A DNA stretch of 64,000 nt from NCBI RefSeq assembly GCF_009733535.1, contig NZ_SMMI01000008.1, forward strand, positions 124,001 through 188,000. Reading direction: 5' to 3'. Numbering within the stretch: the first letter of the stretch is position 1; every line of letters begins with the position of its first letter. The position numbers were made by a program, and so were the translations under genes. Positions 1 through 8,494 of this stretch are shown piece after piece. The notes beneath the pieces were generated by a model, which searched no databases, had not been told where the DNA came from, and saw only the letters and a program-made list of their open reading frames with translations. The stretch comes from Sphingobacterium endophyticum. Lineage in GTDB: Bacteria > Bacteroidota > Bacteroidia > Sphingobacteriales > Sphingobacteriaceae.

Positions 1-180
1 TGAACGTAATGTTAAATTTAGCTAAATCTTCCGATTTTGTAGCTACAAATTTACAAAAGTTGTGAATATCCACCTAATATTTTTTAAAAATTTGTTGTAA
101 CATCTATAATATCATCTATTTTTTTACAGAAAAACGTGAATTTTATTTAAAAAATTAATGAAAAGGAGATCGATTGAATC

Positions 181-576
181 TTAGGAAAAAGTTGCCCAAA
201 AGAATGAAAAAGCTAGATAAGTCCAAAAAATACTTGCCAAAATGTGCATGGTCAATTCAAATTTTTTCCCTTTCCATAATTCTTTAGGATAGACAAAAAA
301 TTGGAAGAAAAGCCTGATTAACCAAAAGATTCCCAGGCCAAAACAGATTCTTTTTCCCAACTCGGAATGTAACAAAGCTTCAGAAGAAGTAAAACAAAGT
401 ATGCCCATTAGGAATACCGTTAGAGCAATAAAGAAGGTGTGAACCTTTAACATCGATCTGTTGATCAGTTGAAGTGGCTGCAAATCCACCTTCCAATTAA
501 AATATTTTGGAAATATGATATGAACCATTGCCAGGAGCATTAAAAGGAATCCAATAATCTTGAAATTACTTTCCAT
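181..576 (-). CDS. Small four-helix membrane protein, function unknown
   Basis: A 131-residue protein made almost entirely of hydrophobic stretches, with about four predicted membrane helices (roughly residues 6-23, 46-64, 78-95 and 108-128). It has no signal peptide cleavage site and no recognisable catalytic motif. It is the last gene of a compact minus-strand operon: its start overlaps the end of the methyltransferase by about 10 nt, so translation is probably coupled. The company it keeps (DoxX-like membrane protein, DUF2071 protein, methyltransferase) suggests a membrane-associated redox or modification role, but that is only inference. I do not recognise the family. Confidence 0.7.
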   Translation of the reverse strand: MESNFKIIGFLLMLLAMVHIIFPKYFNWKVDLQPLQLINRSMLKVHTFFIALTVFLMGILCFTSSEALLHSELGKRICFGLGIFWLIRLFFQFFVYPKELWKGKKFELTMHILASIFWTYLAFSFFWATFS

Positions 577-1315
577 TCGATCGAAGAATAAATGTTGAAA
601 TAAATGGATTAACTTTTACTTCTCTTTCTAAAAATAAACCTGCTTTATGAAAACAGTTAAACCAACTATTCTTAGAATAAAAGTGAAGGAATCCTATATT
701 ATAGGCTAAAAAATTGGGGATATCCCTTAAATGTTCTGTTATAATAACTTCTCCAGATATACGAATAACCCGCTTTAATTCATTCAGAAATTCGATTCTC
801 TGATTCATATTTCGGATTTCATGAGCAGAAAAGATGCAAATGACCTTATCAAATGTTTGATCGGGGAATGGAATATTATTGGTCTTCGCAAGAATGGTTC
901 CCGGCATAGCTGGATATTTTTGTCTAGCCCTTTTTATTGAGACTTCCGTATGTTCGTTAGGGTCGTAAAAGTCACAAATCTTCAGATCAATCATTGAAAA
1001 TTTTTCAGTCAATATTTGACTAACTTCATCAAAGCCGGCATTGATATTTAGTACTTTCTTCTGATTAAGATTACCTAAAGGATGAAACTCATATAAATTT
1101 GAAAGATCATACACATAAAAAGAAATAAATAGGGAAACTAACATTCCAACAATTGCTAGTCCGATTAAACAAAAAATCATACTTCGATGTTCAGGAGCTA
1201 GAAAACTTGCTAGGATAGTTAGAATTATACAAAAGATTAAGGCAATTACATATTTATGCCAATTGAAAAGAATTATATTGGAGACACCTTGAAATCTTTT
1301 GCGTTTATTTACCAT
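566..1315 (-). CDS. Membrane-anchored SAM-dependent methyltransferase-like protein
   Basis: Two N-terminal hydrophobic helices (about residues 15-65 of this start) precede a class I methyltransferase-like domain. The family features seen are a glycine-poor motif I region (LNINAGFDEV), an acidic strand (KICDFYDPN), and the type-11 signature around FPDQTFDKVICIFSAHEI followed by ELKRVIRISGEVIITEH. I chose the ATG at 1315 rather than 1339 because it forms an ATGGTAA overlap with the stop of the upstream DUF2071 gene, typical of translational coupling; the longer form would overlap by 31 nt. Motif I lacks the usual GxGxG, so catalysis is uncertain. The substrate is unknown; the membrane anchor hints at a lipid or quinone-like acceptor. 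Confidence 0.72.
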   Translation of the reverse strand: MVNKRKRFQGVSNIILFNWHKYVIALIFCIILTILASFLAPEHRSMIFCLIGLAIVGMLVSLFISFYVYDLSNLYEFHPLGNLNQKKVLNINAGFDEVSQILTEKFSMIDLKICDFYDPNEHTEVSIKRARQKYPAMPGTILAKTNNIPFPDQTFDKVICIFSAHEIRNMNQRIEFLNELKRVIRISGEVIITEHLRDIPNFLAYNIGFLHFYSKNSWFNCFHKAGLFLEREVKVNPFISTFILRSNGK

Positions 1316-2046
1316 GTATCCAATACCCCTTTCTTCCAATCATAGTCAACATCAATTATTTCAAAAGCATTGGCAAGCTTTATGGATTTAAAACCAAATC
1401 GATTAATAAAATCTACGTAACTGGACTGGACTTGAATAGGGTTTGACTTCCAATTATCTCTTAATCCTTCGATAATTAGAACCTTCTTTTGTTCCTGGTT
1501 AACTTGAAAAGTAAAGGGCATTGGTCCTACAAACTTTCTTGCCTCCTTCCAGTTAGGAAAAATGGATCCTTCAGGAAGCGAAATTAATTCTTCATCAATC
1601 CTATTAAATACGATATTAAAATTTGACTTCTTTGAGCTGATTTCAATTTGGTTATTATGGTCCTTCTGAGTGAGATCTATTGTTTGATAATTATAATTCG
1701 TAAAAATATTTCCAAGGATTTCCATTTTCTTTTTATTTGTCTCAGACTTCAGAATATATAATCCTCTTAAATTTCTTCCAGTTGAGGTTTTATACCGCAC
1801 AAATATTCTATACCCAATTAAGAAAAAATCATTTCCGAAAATCTTAGGGAATGCTTTAGGCCTTAAGTTTTTGGTATCCACCATAGCAACGGTGATAAAA
1901 GCCCATTTATCTAGGTATAGGTCTAAAATTAATGGCTTTGGAATCAGGTCGATGAGTTCATTCTTGTCGACAGAAAAAGTTAGAATTATCGAGGAATCAA
2001 AGTGAGCTGAAACTGCAAAAGGATGATTTTTTAAGGGATTGGCCAT
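1309..2046 (-). CDS. DUF2071 family protein (YqjF-like)
   Basis: A 245-residue soluble protein matching the DUF2071/YqjF pattern: an N-terminal strand with acidic and aromatic residues, the segment DKWAFITVAMVDTKNLRPKA, then a single beta-rich domain with RNLRGLYILKSE and a late FTFQVNQEQKKVLIIEG strand. Members resemble the acetoacetate decarboxylase fold, but most have no known reaction. The start lies 1 nt after the stop of the DoxX-like gene and the end overlaps the methyltransferase start by 7 nt, so this is a tight operon. No signal peptide is visible, so it is probably cytoplasmic. Confidence 0.75.
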   Translation of the reverse strand: MANPLKNHPFAVSAHFDSSIILTFSVDKNELIDLIPKPLILDLYLDKWAFITVAMVDTKNLRPKAFPKIFGNDFFLIGYRIFVRYKTSTGRNLRGLYILKSETNKKKMEILGNIFTNYNYQTIDLTQKDHNNQIEISSKKSNFNIVFNRIDEELISLPEGSIFPNWKEARKFVGPMPFTFQVNQEQKKVLIIEGLRDNWKSNPIQVQSSYVDFINRFGFKSIKLANAFEIIDVDYDWKKGVLDTW

Positions 2047-2047
2047 G

Positions 2048-2449
2048 TTAACGAATTTTAATAGCAGCTTCTAAAATAAATGCTTGATAATAAATCAACA
2101 ACATTAAACCCAAGGCAAATATTAGGTTCATTTTTCCCCATAATAAAAGGTCGGGAACGAGGAAAAATTCCAAAATATTCATCGTTCCAATCACTACAAT
2201 TTGAATTATTGCGCATAAGCGACTAAATCTTCGGGACAGAATCCAAATTGTCATGAATATTTCTGCAATCCCAATCAAAATGGTTAATTCTCTTGAATAC
2301 GTTTTTCCCAGAATCTGAGCAACAATTTCTTGATGCCTTGGTACGAGATTTAGAATTTTACAGAATAAACCATTTACCATCCATATCAAGGAAAAGAATA
2401 GGGTTAAGGCTTTACTCAATAAATCATATCTCGTTTTTACCATCATCAA
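2048..2449 (-). CDS. DoxX-like family membrane protein
   Basis: A 133-residue protein with four predicted membrane helices, the size and topology of the DoxX-like family. The segment TILIGIAEIFMTIWILSRRF matches the conserved second-helix region with its Gly/Glu pair. DoxX-type proteins are linked to redox or terminal oxidase-associated functions in some bacteria, but this branch is uncharacterised. It is the first gene of the four-gene minus-strand operon. Three consecutive ATG codons (2449, 2446, 2443) make the exact start ambiguous. Confidence 0.72.
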   Translation of the reverse strand: MMMVKTRYDLLSKALTLFFSLIWMVNGLFCKILNLVPRHQEIVAQILGKTYSRELTILIGIAEIFMTIWILSRRFSRLCAIIQIVVIGTMNILEFFLVPDLLLWGKMNLIFALGLMLLIYYQAFILEAAIKIR

Positions 2450-2516
2450 TCATTCAATAACTAAAAATAGATTTATTCTCTAATATATTAAACAATAGTC
2501 CCTAAAGATTTAAGAT

Positions 2517-2543
2517 AAAAAAACGTCCCCAATAATGGGGACG
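2517..2543 (-). terminator. Intrinsic terminator after the fimbrillin-like gene
   Basis: A stem CGTCCCC/GGGGACG (2524-2530 and 2537-2543, loop of 6) is followed, on the minus strand, by a run of seven T (2523-2517). It sits 24 nt past the stop of the lipoprotein gene at 2567. Confidence 0.85.
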
Positions 2544-2566
2544 CAAAAGAAATGATTAGTCTGCAC

Positions 2567-4207
2567 TTAGTTTCTTACGCATCTTATGTTCTTAAAGGGA
2601 GTTTGTATGACATTTAAAGTTCCCAACAAACCCACGTTCAACAGTTCAAGGTTAACCGAGCTAGCGATGGAATTACCAAAATAATACCATCCACCGAGGG
2701 AAATCAAAACATTTGCCCCCTCAGTGTTGCTCCACAAATGGGCGGAATTACCGTAAGTAGTTCCAAAGTTGAGGCCTATTAAATTGAGCACATCAATAGC
2801 AACACCCTGTCCATTGAAATTGATTCTTAATCGATTGCTTGGATATGGCGCGGCTGTTCCCGTTGCAGTATATTCAACATAGCCCAGACCTCCAACAGAA
2901 CCGGTCGTTCTAGATTTTAAAACAAGATTTGAATAATCGGCGGCGGTTGCATGCCTCCAAACACCTATTGGATAAACTTCATGGCATGGGTCGATATTTT
3001 CATTTACCACAGAGAAGTTCTCCGGAAGATGAGATTTGAATGCAAAATATGAATTACGTTGATTTTTATGTGCATAGGTATGGTGGAAACGGTAAGGGTT
3101 ATGACCAGCCTGATAATATAGATTGGCGCGGCCCCAGGCAATTCCGTCAACAGTTAAAGGAGATTCAATTAGATCAATGTTAACTGTCCGGCTTTTCCCT
3201 AAAGAAGAAGCTGGGATTCCTGATGCAACATTAAAGGTTGTGGTTGTGGTAAAAGTTCGATTCGTATTATCATCTAATTTGATGGTTAAGGCATTAAGAT
3301 TCACCTGAAAGGAACTAATTGCATCAGGATTAGCTGTATAGAAATAAGCTACATTTCGATCTCCGTAGGCATAACCAGGAACTTGAACAAAATTGGAACT
3401 TATAGGAGATGTTGAATAGCTTCCTTCATCGGAGACGGCACCATCATTAAGGTTTAATCGTCCTTTATTAAAATAATTTCCAGGAAAGGATATGCTTGCT
3501 GAAATTAGATCCGCAAACATTCCCATTGTATTTAATTCAACGGCAATTCTATTCAGTACATGATTAAAAGTAATGCCCAGCGGAGTATTTCCGGAATTTG
3601 CGATTGTAATATTATCTGAAGCATACAGCACATCAAATCCTTCTCCTGTAGAAACGCTTGGATTCACCCGGTCGGAAATGTCAGGTAAAGTAATAGTAGG
3701 ATCTTCATTATAGGAATAGGCAATCCATCTGTAGGTATCCCCTTTTACGACATCAATGGTTAAAGGAGTTCCCGCGATAGCCAGTTGATTGGCATATAGC
3801 GTGCCGTCCATTTTATAAATTAACATTCGGAATTGTTTTCCAGGAGTCATTGCCAAGGCTTTTGCAGCAGCATTTCCTTTATTCACTTGCGCATTACTGA
3901 CAATCCTGCTTTTAGGAATTTTATAATCATCATTTTTTAATCCGACAATGGCATCAAATCCGTTATGCGATTCAATTTTAGGGACTGTAGTCGCAGCGGA
4001 TCGATTCATTGCAATGGATGATTTCAAAGTTGCTTGGGTACCATCAACCAAATCGGCTACCCCAATAATATTGACATTTAATTTGGTTAATTCCTGATTT
4101 TGTGTTTCCGTTGAATCCTGAGAACAGGAAACAAAGGTATATTGGAATAGCAATGCCACCAAACATAGAAACATGGCTTTCCATAGAGATAAATTATTAA
4201 CTTTCAT
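2567..4207 (-). CDS. Fimbrillin-like lipoprotein with C-terminal FISUMP-type domain
   Basis: A 546-residue lipoprotein. A signal sequence ends in a lipobox with Cys-28 (FVSC). Residues about 40-350 resemble Bacteroidota fimbrillin/Mfa-type domains: serine/threonine-rich beta sandwiches with SRIVSNAQVNKGNAAAKALA and a FNHVLNRIAVELNT segment, the latter typical of fimbrillin-family N-domains. Residues about 355-546 resemble the Fibrobacter succinogenes major paralogous domain: VDGIAWGRANLYY, a conserved HATAADYSNL segment and the terminal RCVRN. Such proteins are exported and form or decorate surface fimbriae. A 60-residue companion gene lies just upstream in the same direction, and a strong terminator lies just downstream. 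The family assignment rests on motifs only. Confidence 0.7.
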   Translation of the reverse strand: MKVNNLSLWKAMFLCLVALLFQYTFVSCSQDSTETQNQELTKLNVNIIGVADLVDGTQATLKSSIAMNRSAATTVPKIESHNGFDAIVGLKNDDYKIPKSRIVSNAQVNKGNAAAKALAMTPGKQFRMLIYKMDGTLYANQLAIAGTPLTIDVVKGDTYRWIAYSYNEDPTITLPDISDRVNPSVSTGEGFDVLYASDNITIANSGNTPLGITFNHVLNRIAVELNTMGMFADLISASISFPGNYFNKGRLNLNDGAVSDEGSYSTSPISSNFVQVPGYAYGDRNVAYFYTANPDAISSFQVNLNALTIKLDDNTNRTFTTTTTFNVASGIPASSLGKSRTVNIDLIESPLTVDGIAWGRANLYYQAGHNPYRFHHTYAHKNQRNSYFAFKSHLPENFSVVNENIDPCHEVYPIGVWRHATAADYSNLVLKSRTTGSVGGLGYVEYTATGTAAPYPSNRLRINFNGQGVAIDVLNLIGLNFGTTYGNSAHLWSNTEGANVLISLGGWYYFGNSIASSVNLELLNVGLLGTLNVIQTPFKNIRCVRN

Positions 4208-4237
4208 AAGGCCCGCTAATAAAGATTAATTTATAAA

Positions 4238-4420
4238 CTAGAGATCACCTCTGGAATATCCTCCATTTTCTTCTGCTCCCCATTCTTCGACGTCGGGAGT
4301 AAATTCCGATCCATTTACTCCGCCCGAAATGGTTGCGGAAGAAATTGCCAATCCCTGTTCCAATTGCACTGGGATACATTCAACTTTAGGTGCAACATAT
4401 TTTTTCTTTTTGTTTTCCAT
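4238..4420 (-). CDS. 60-residue companion of the fimbrillin-like lipoprotein
   Basis: I place the start at 4420, giving MENKKKKYVAPKVECIPVQL followed by a glycine/acidic tail ending in GGYSRGDL. A longer reading from 4510 would add 30 residues with no export signal and is not favoured. Short proteins of the form K-K-K-Y-x-x-P-x-V-E-x-I with a Gly/Glu/Trp tail are frequent next to fimbrillin-type genes in Bacteroidota; their function is unknown. It ends 30 nt before the lipoprotein start, so the two are probably cotranscribed. A single Cys is present in the mature region. A peptide precursor cannot be excluded, but no modification enzyme is near. Confidence 0.6.
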   Translation of the reverse strand: MENKKKKYVAPKVECIPVQLEQGLAISSATISGGVNGSEFTPDVEEWGAEENGGYSRGDL

Positions 4421-5120
4421 AGCCGTCGATTTTAACGTTCTTAATACATGATGAAAATGATAGATTAAGCGGCACAGCCTTCCATTGAGATTTATGGACG
4501 GCCTAAACATATTTTATCCTATTTTACTATTTATTAAATTAAAAATTAATAATAAAAACCTGAATGTATGATTGGGAATGCGGTACTATACAAAAATGGC
4601 GCTTTAGCAACAATTGGTTCTATATATGCAAATATAAACACTTTAGATTTAAACTTTTAATAGCTGTAAAGTGTTTTCTAATTAATTTTTATAGATTTTA
4701 GTCTAAATAGTTAATAAACAGAGAATTAATATTTTATTATTTAAATATACTAATTCTTATTAGGACTATTTTTTAACCACGATTGTCATATTTATGAAAA
4801 AATTTAATGATTTTTGATAATCGAAAAAGCAGTTAGAATTATTTTAGCCAACGACCTAGGTTAATTTCTCAGGTTTATGGTAGCAGAATAGGTTGAAAGG
4901 AGAAATGGAGAAAATTTAGCTATTCAAATCAATGGCGTAAAAAAGGCCATCCCAGATTTAACAGCCATAACCTCATGAAACAATGAAAAAAAATATCCGT
5001 TTAAAAAGCCTAAAGAATTAAACATTTTACTGTTTTTACAACCATTATTACTGAAATGTGACTGTACAATGTAGAATAAAGATTTTCTATTTCTATTTTA
5101 GAATAATTAATCCAATTCAG
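4421..5120. other. Intergenic region with a candidate minus-strand promoter
   Basis: About 700 nt of AT-rich DNA between divergent genes. On the minus strand TATATTTG (4636-4629) matches the Bacteroidota -7 consensus TAnnTTTG and would start a transcript about 200 nt before the 60-residue gene. No clear -33 element and no strong palindrome were seen. I found no gene in the rest. Confidence 0.4.
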
Positions 5121-6011
5121 ATGGAAGATATCTTAATTTTTGATCATATAAGTGAGTATAATGCTTTCAATAATAATGAAACATTACATCCATTAATTTC
5201 AATTGTAAATCTTGACAAGGCGAACGAAAGAACCTTACGTAAGATGCGATATGATTTTTATTTAGTTTTCTTAAAAAAAATTAAATGTGGAGATCTTCGA
5301 TACGGATTAAATAATTACGATTATGAGGAAGGCACATTAATATTCCTATCACCAGGTCAGGTCATTGGCGAGAATGGCACGGAATCTTATAAACCCCAAG
5401 GAACTGCCTTGGCATTTCATCCAGATCTATTAAGTGGCTCTGCTCTTTCAAAGAAAATCAAGGATTATCATTTTTTTAGCTATGCTGTCAATGAGGCTCT
5501 CCATCTTTCTGATAAGGAAAGGAAGATAATTCTAGACTGTTTTCAAAAGATTGAATATGAGCTAGAACAAAACATCGACAAACACAGCAAACAGCTTATC
5601 GTATCCAATATTGAACTCTTTTTAAATTATTGCGAACGATTTTATGATCGACAATTTATTACTAGGGATCATGTCAACAAAGGGATTTTATTAAGGTTTG
5701 AGGAACTATTGGACGAATACTTCAACTCTGACTATCCAAGCACATTGGGAATTCCTACCGTATCTTATTGCGCCGATCAATTACATCTATCTTCTAACTA
5801 CTTCGGCGATTTGATAAAGAAAGAAACAGGAAAGTCTCCACAAGAGTATATTCAAAGTAAATTGGTCAATAAAGCAAAGGATATGTTGTTCGATAAGGAC
5901 AGGAGCATTAACGAAGTTGCCTATGAATTAGGATTTAAATATCCTCAGCATTTTTCTCGGTTTTTTAAAAAGTTAGTAGGCAGTAGTCCAAACGAGTTTA
6001 GGAATAACTAA
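5121..6011 (+). CDS. AraC family transcriptional regulator
   Basis: A 296-residue regulator from the ATG at 5121 (MEDILIFDH); an earlier ATG in frame at 5058 would add 21 basic/aromatic residues and lacks support. An N-terminal cupin-like sensor covers roughly residues 20-160 (GTLIFLSPGQVIGENG is a typical strand segment). The C-terminal AraC domain has two helix-turn-helix units: SYCADQLHLSSNYFGDLIKK, then SINEVAYELGFKYPQHFSRF followed by KKLVGSSPNEFR. It faces away from the fimbrillin-like gene and converges on gldM, separated from it by a shared terminator. Its target and effector are not apparent. Confidence 0.9.
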   Translation: MEDILIFDHISEYNAFNNNETLHPLISIVNLDKANERTLRKMRYDFYLVFLKKIKCGDLRYGLNNYDYEEGTLIFLSPGQVIGENGTESYKPQGTALAFHPDLLSGSALSKKIKDYHFFSYAVNEALHLSDKERKIILDCFQKIEYELEQNIDKHSKQLIVSNIELFLNYCERFYDRQFITRDHVNKGILLRFEELLDEYFNSDYPSTLGIPTVSYCADQLHLSSNYFGDLIKKETGKSPQEYIQSKLVNKAKDMLFDKDRSINEVAYELGFKYPQHFSRFFKKLVGSSPNEFRNN

Positions 6012-6020
6012 TGGAAATAG

Positions 6021-6057
6021 AAATAAGGAAGCCCGATTAAATCGGGCTTCCTTATTT
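6021..6057. terminator. Bidirectional terminator between the AraC gene and gldM
   Basis: A perfect inverted repeat with 18-bp arms (6021-6038 and 6040-6057) contains a GC core, GGAAGCCCGATT and its complement, flanked by AAAT and ATTT tracts on both sides. It can stop transcription of both converging genes. Confidence 0.85.
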
Positions 6058-6059
6058 TA

Positions 6060-7592
6060 TTAATTTGCGGTTAAGGCAACTGCATTCAACTGTCTTGGGG
6101 TTCCATCGGGACCAACGGCGATAATATTATCAAATATCACCCTAGATCCTGGAGTAATTCCATTCATTGCGGATTTCATTGCAGAACTCAATTGGTTGCC
6201 AGAAGTTGACAACACGACTGCATCAGCTCTAGGCTTTGCAATAATCAAGGAGAATTTTGTCACCTTAAATGATGCATCGAAATCAAAGTTGTCCAGTTTA
6301 GCAAAGATTGCGTTTTGTGCTTTAATTGCCACTGTTGCCATTGCGCCACCAGTTTTACCGGCAAATTGCGCAATTGGATCAGGAATTCTTTTCACACGGA
6401 ATTCTGTAGTACTCAAGGTTTGAGTCTTACCTGGAGCGATCTCAGCAGAAACAGAAATTCTTGCTGTTCCCGGAGAGCTAACTTTAACATTATATTTTCC
6501 AGCAGAACCACTAATGCTACCGCCGCTCATGCTTACTTTCACCTTATCTGTTGGAGTACCCGGTGCAGAAACTGAAATTGGATTATTAACACCAATATAA
6601 AGTACGTTCATCTTATCAGGAGATACAACGGCAGATGGCCTTGCAACTTGATAAGTTTGAACAGGAGTACGATATTCCTTAATTGAACCATCGGTCTGTT
6701 TTACTTTAATAACACCCGACCAAGTAAAAATACCCTCTCTGTTAGTTGGTACACTATATACCCCTTTACCATCGACCACGTTAAGGTTAGCACCATTTAC
6801 ACTGATTGAAGGTTGTGACTTAGAATCCGAAGCCGTAAGAAATACTTCTGCCGCATAAGGCTGTCCCTGTACTAGGTAGGAGGTTGGTGCTACCGCAACT
6901 GCAGCGAACTTATCAAGATTAACCACCGCTTGATCCATCTTTCCAAGAATCAATTTTACGACATCAGATTCTGCGTTCTGAGCATCTGTTTGGATCTTGG
7001 TAAGAATAGTCATCGCTGCAGTCAGTGGAGTACCACTCCCAAAATTAATCTCTTCCCATTTACGCTTACCATTTACGGCCTTTTCAGGATCATTCGCTTC
7101 AAGCGAAAAAGAAACCGATTTTTTTTCCTCAGGTGTTAATAGCGCCAATAATTTTGACCTGGTACTATTTATTTTTTCTTTAAGTTCAACACCTTTTTTA
7201 CCGTTGATCATGATGTTTGGAGCAATATCTTCGTTTTCACGCATTTTAAGGTCTCCGGTTTTTTCATCATAACCACCGCCCTGATCTACAAATTCCTCTT
7301 TTATCCCATTTATATATTGATTGAGGTCATTTATAATAGCCTGAGCATTTTTAGCTTTATCATAGATTGGCTTAGCTCTTCCGGGCTCATCTTTAAGTTT
7401 GGTGCTTTCAAAAGCTGAAAACAGTTGTTGAACGGAATTATTTACATTTGTTTTGGATGTTTCCAAACTGTTGTTGATATTTTTAAAGGCATCCAATATT
7501 GAATCGGGTACATTTAATGCGAGCAAGGCAAGCAACACGAGATACAAGATGTTTATCATCCGCTGCCTTGGCGTCTCTCTTCCTAATGCCAT
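6060..7592 (-). CDS. gldM: Gliding motility / type IX secretion motor protein GldM
   Basis: A 510-residue protein of usual GldM/PorM length. The short cytoplasmic N-terminus MALGRETPRQRMINILYLVL has a conserved Arg at position 9 before the single membrane helix (about 13-33). In characterised GldLM motors this region couples proton flow in the GldL/GldM inner-membrane complex to a rotating periplasmic shaft. The remainder is periplasmic: a helical first domain (about 35-220) followed by three beta domains with repeated VYSVPTNREG, KMNVLYIGVNNPISV and ISGSAGKYNV-type strands. It is the last gene of gldK-gldN-gldL-gldM, 30 nt after gldL, and is followed by a strong terminator. Confidence 0.95.
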   Translation of the reverse strand: MALGRETPRQRMINILYLVLLALLALNVPDSILDAFKNINNSLETSKTNVNNSVQQLFSAFESTKLKDEPGRAKPIYDKAKNAQAIINDLNQYINGIKEEFVDQGGGYDEKTGDLKMRENEDIAPNIMINGKKGVELKEKINSTRSKLLALLTPEEKKSVSFSLEANDPEKAVNGKRKWEEINFGSGTPLTAAMTILTKIQTDAQNAESDVVKLILGKMDQAVVNLDKFAAVAVAPTSYLVQGQPYAAEVFLTASDSKSQPSISVNGANLNVVDGKGVYSVPTNREGIFTWSGVIKVKQTDGSIKEYRTPVQTYQVARPSAVVSPDKMNVLYIGVNNPISVSAPGTPTDKVKVSMSGGSISGSAGKYNVKVSSPGTARISVSAEIAPGKTQTLSTTEFRVKRIPDPIAQFAGKTGGAMATVAIKAQNAIFAKLDNFDFDASFKVTKFSLIIAKPRADAVVLSTSGNQLSSAMKSAMNGITPGSRVIFDNIIAVGPDGTPRQLNAVALTAN

Positions 7593-7622
7593 ATTTTTCG
7601 TTTAAAATTTTACTTGGATGAA

Positions 7623-8435
7623 TTATACTCGAGGTTGGTTCATTGCGCTTAGCATGTTGCCATATACGGCATTCAATGCATTTAAGTTTTTCGCCAATTT
7701 ATTTACCTCCTCTTTGAACGCTTTGGAATCATCCAACGATTCATTGAAGTTATTCATCGTAAATTTCAAATTCTCATAGAAAGAATTCATAGACTGTAGG
7801 TGAGATGCAGAGTCTCTAAGTTCTTTTTCGTACATTCCATTCAGTTGACGCAGATTAGATGTAAGGATTTGAACTTGTTCATGATATCCTGTAGTGTCTG
7901 TATTTGTATTTGACATCGCTACAAGGTTCGCTGAAGCTTTTTCAAAAGCAAGGCCTAGATTATCGAATTTTGAGGTAGCAGAACGTAGTTTTTGCGTAAA
8001 CTCGTCGGTTGCCAAAGAGACATCAGAAATTCTATTGATTGCAGATACCTTTTCACCGAAATCCCTTAGTCCTCTTCCAAGGTTTTCAATAGTTGCGGGC
8101 TCTATGTTAGCATCAGCAAACATTTTATCTAGTGCAGCAGTTGCCGAAGGTCCTTGGGGACTAGCCACAACCTGAGCAGTTCTAGTAGGCAGTTCACCTT
8201 GGAACTTTTCATCTAACTCAGGATAAACCCTTGTCCAATCAGGCTCTTCTGGAGGAGGGTTGAAACCCATTAAGAAGAATAGGATGGCCTCTACGGCAAG
8301 CCCTAATCCAATCATGTAGTTTGCCATCGATCCTCCAATATGTAGGATTTTAAACAATACACCGATAATTACGATACTTGCTCCCCAAGAAATGGCAACA
8401 TGTAGCCATCTGGAATTGTCTTTCTTTTTACTCAT
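7623..8435 (-). CDS. gldL: Gliding motility / type IX secretion motor protein GldL
   Basis: A 270-residue inner-membrane protein with two N-terminal membrane helices (about 12-31 and 37-57) that form the stator-like pentamer around GldM. Glu-49 (GLAVEAILFF) lies in the second helix at the position known to be important for proton-driven motion in GldL, and Lys-29 lies in the first helix. PPPEEPDWTRVYPEL follows the second helix as in the family. The rest (about 85-270) is a helical cytoplasmic region with coiled-coil-like heptads. It sits between gldN and gldM with gaps of 59 and 30 nt. Confidence 0.95.
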   Translation of the reverse strand: MSKKKDNSRWLHVAISWGASIVIIGVLFKILHIGGSMANYMIGLGLAVEAILFFLMGFNPPPEEPDWTRVYPELDEKFQGELPTRTAQVVASPQGPSATAALDKMFADANIEPATIENLGRGLRDFGEKVSAINRISDVSLATDEFTQKLRSATSKFDNLGLAFEKASANLVAMSNTNTDTTGYHEQVQILTSNLRQLNGMYEKELRDSASHLQSMNSFYENLKFTMNNFNESLDDSKAFKEEVNKLAKNLNALNAVYGNMLSAMNQPRV

Positions 8436-8494
8436 AATATAAATTTTGAATGCCCTGTCTTATTGGGTTTTTATGGGTTATAAAATGGATGTTC

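Noticed and set aside
4238..4420. Ribosomally synthesised modified peptide precursor
   Set aside because: The small protein has one Cys and no neighbouring modification enzyme or exporter; the context is a surface lipoprotein.
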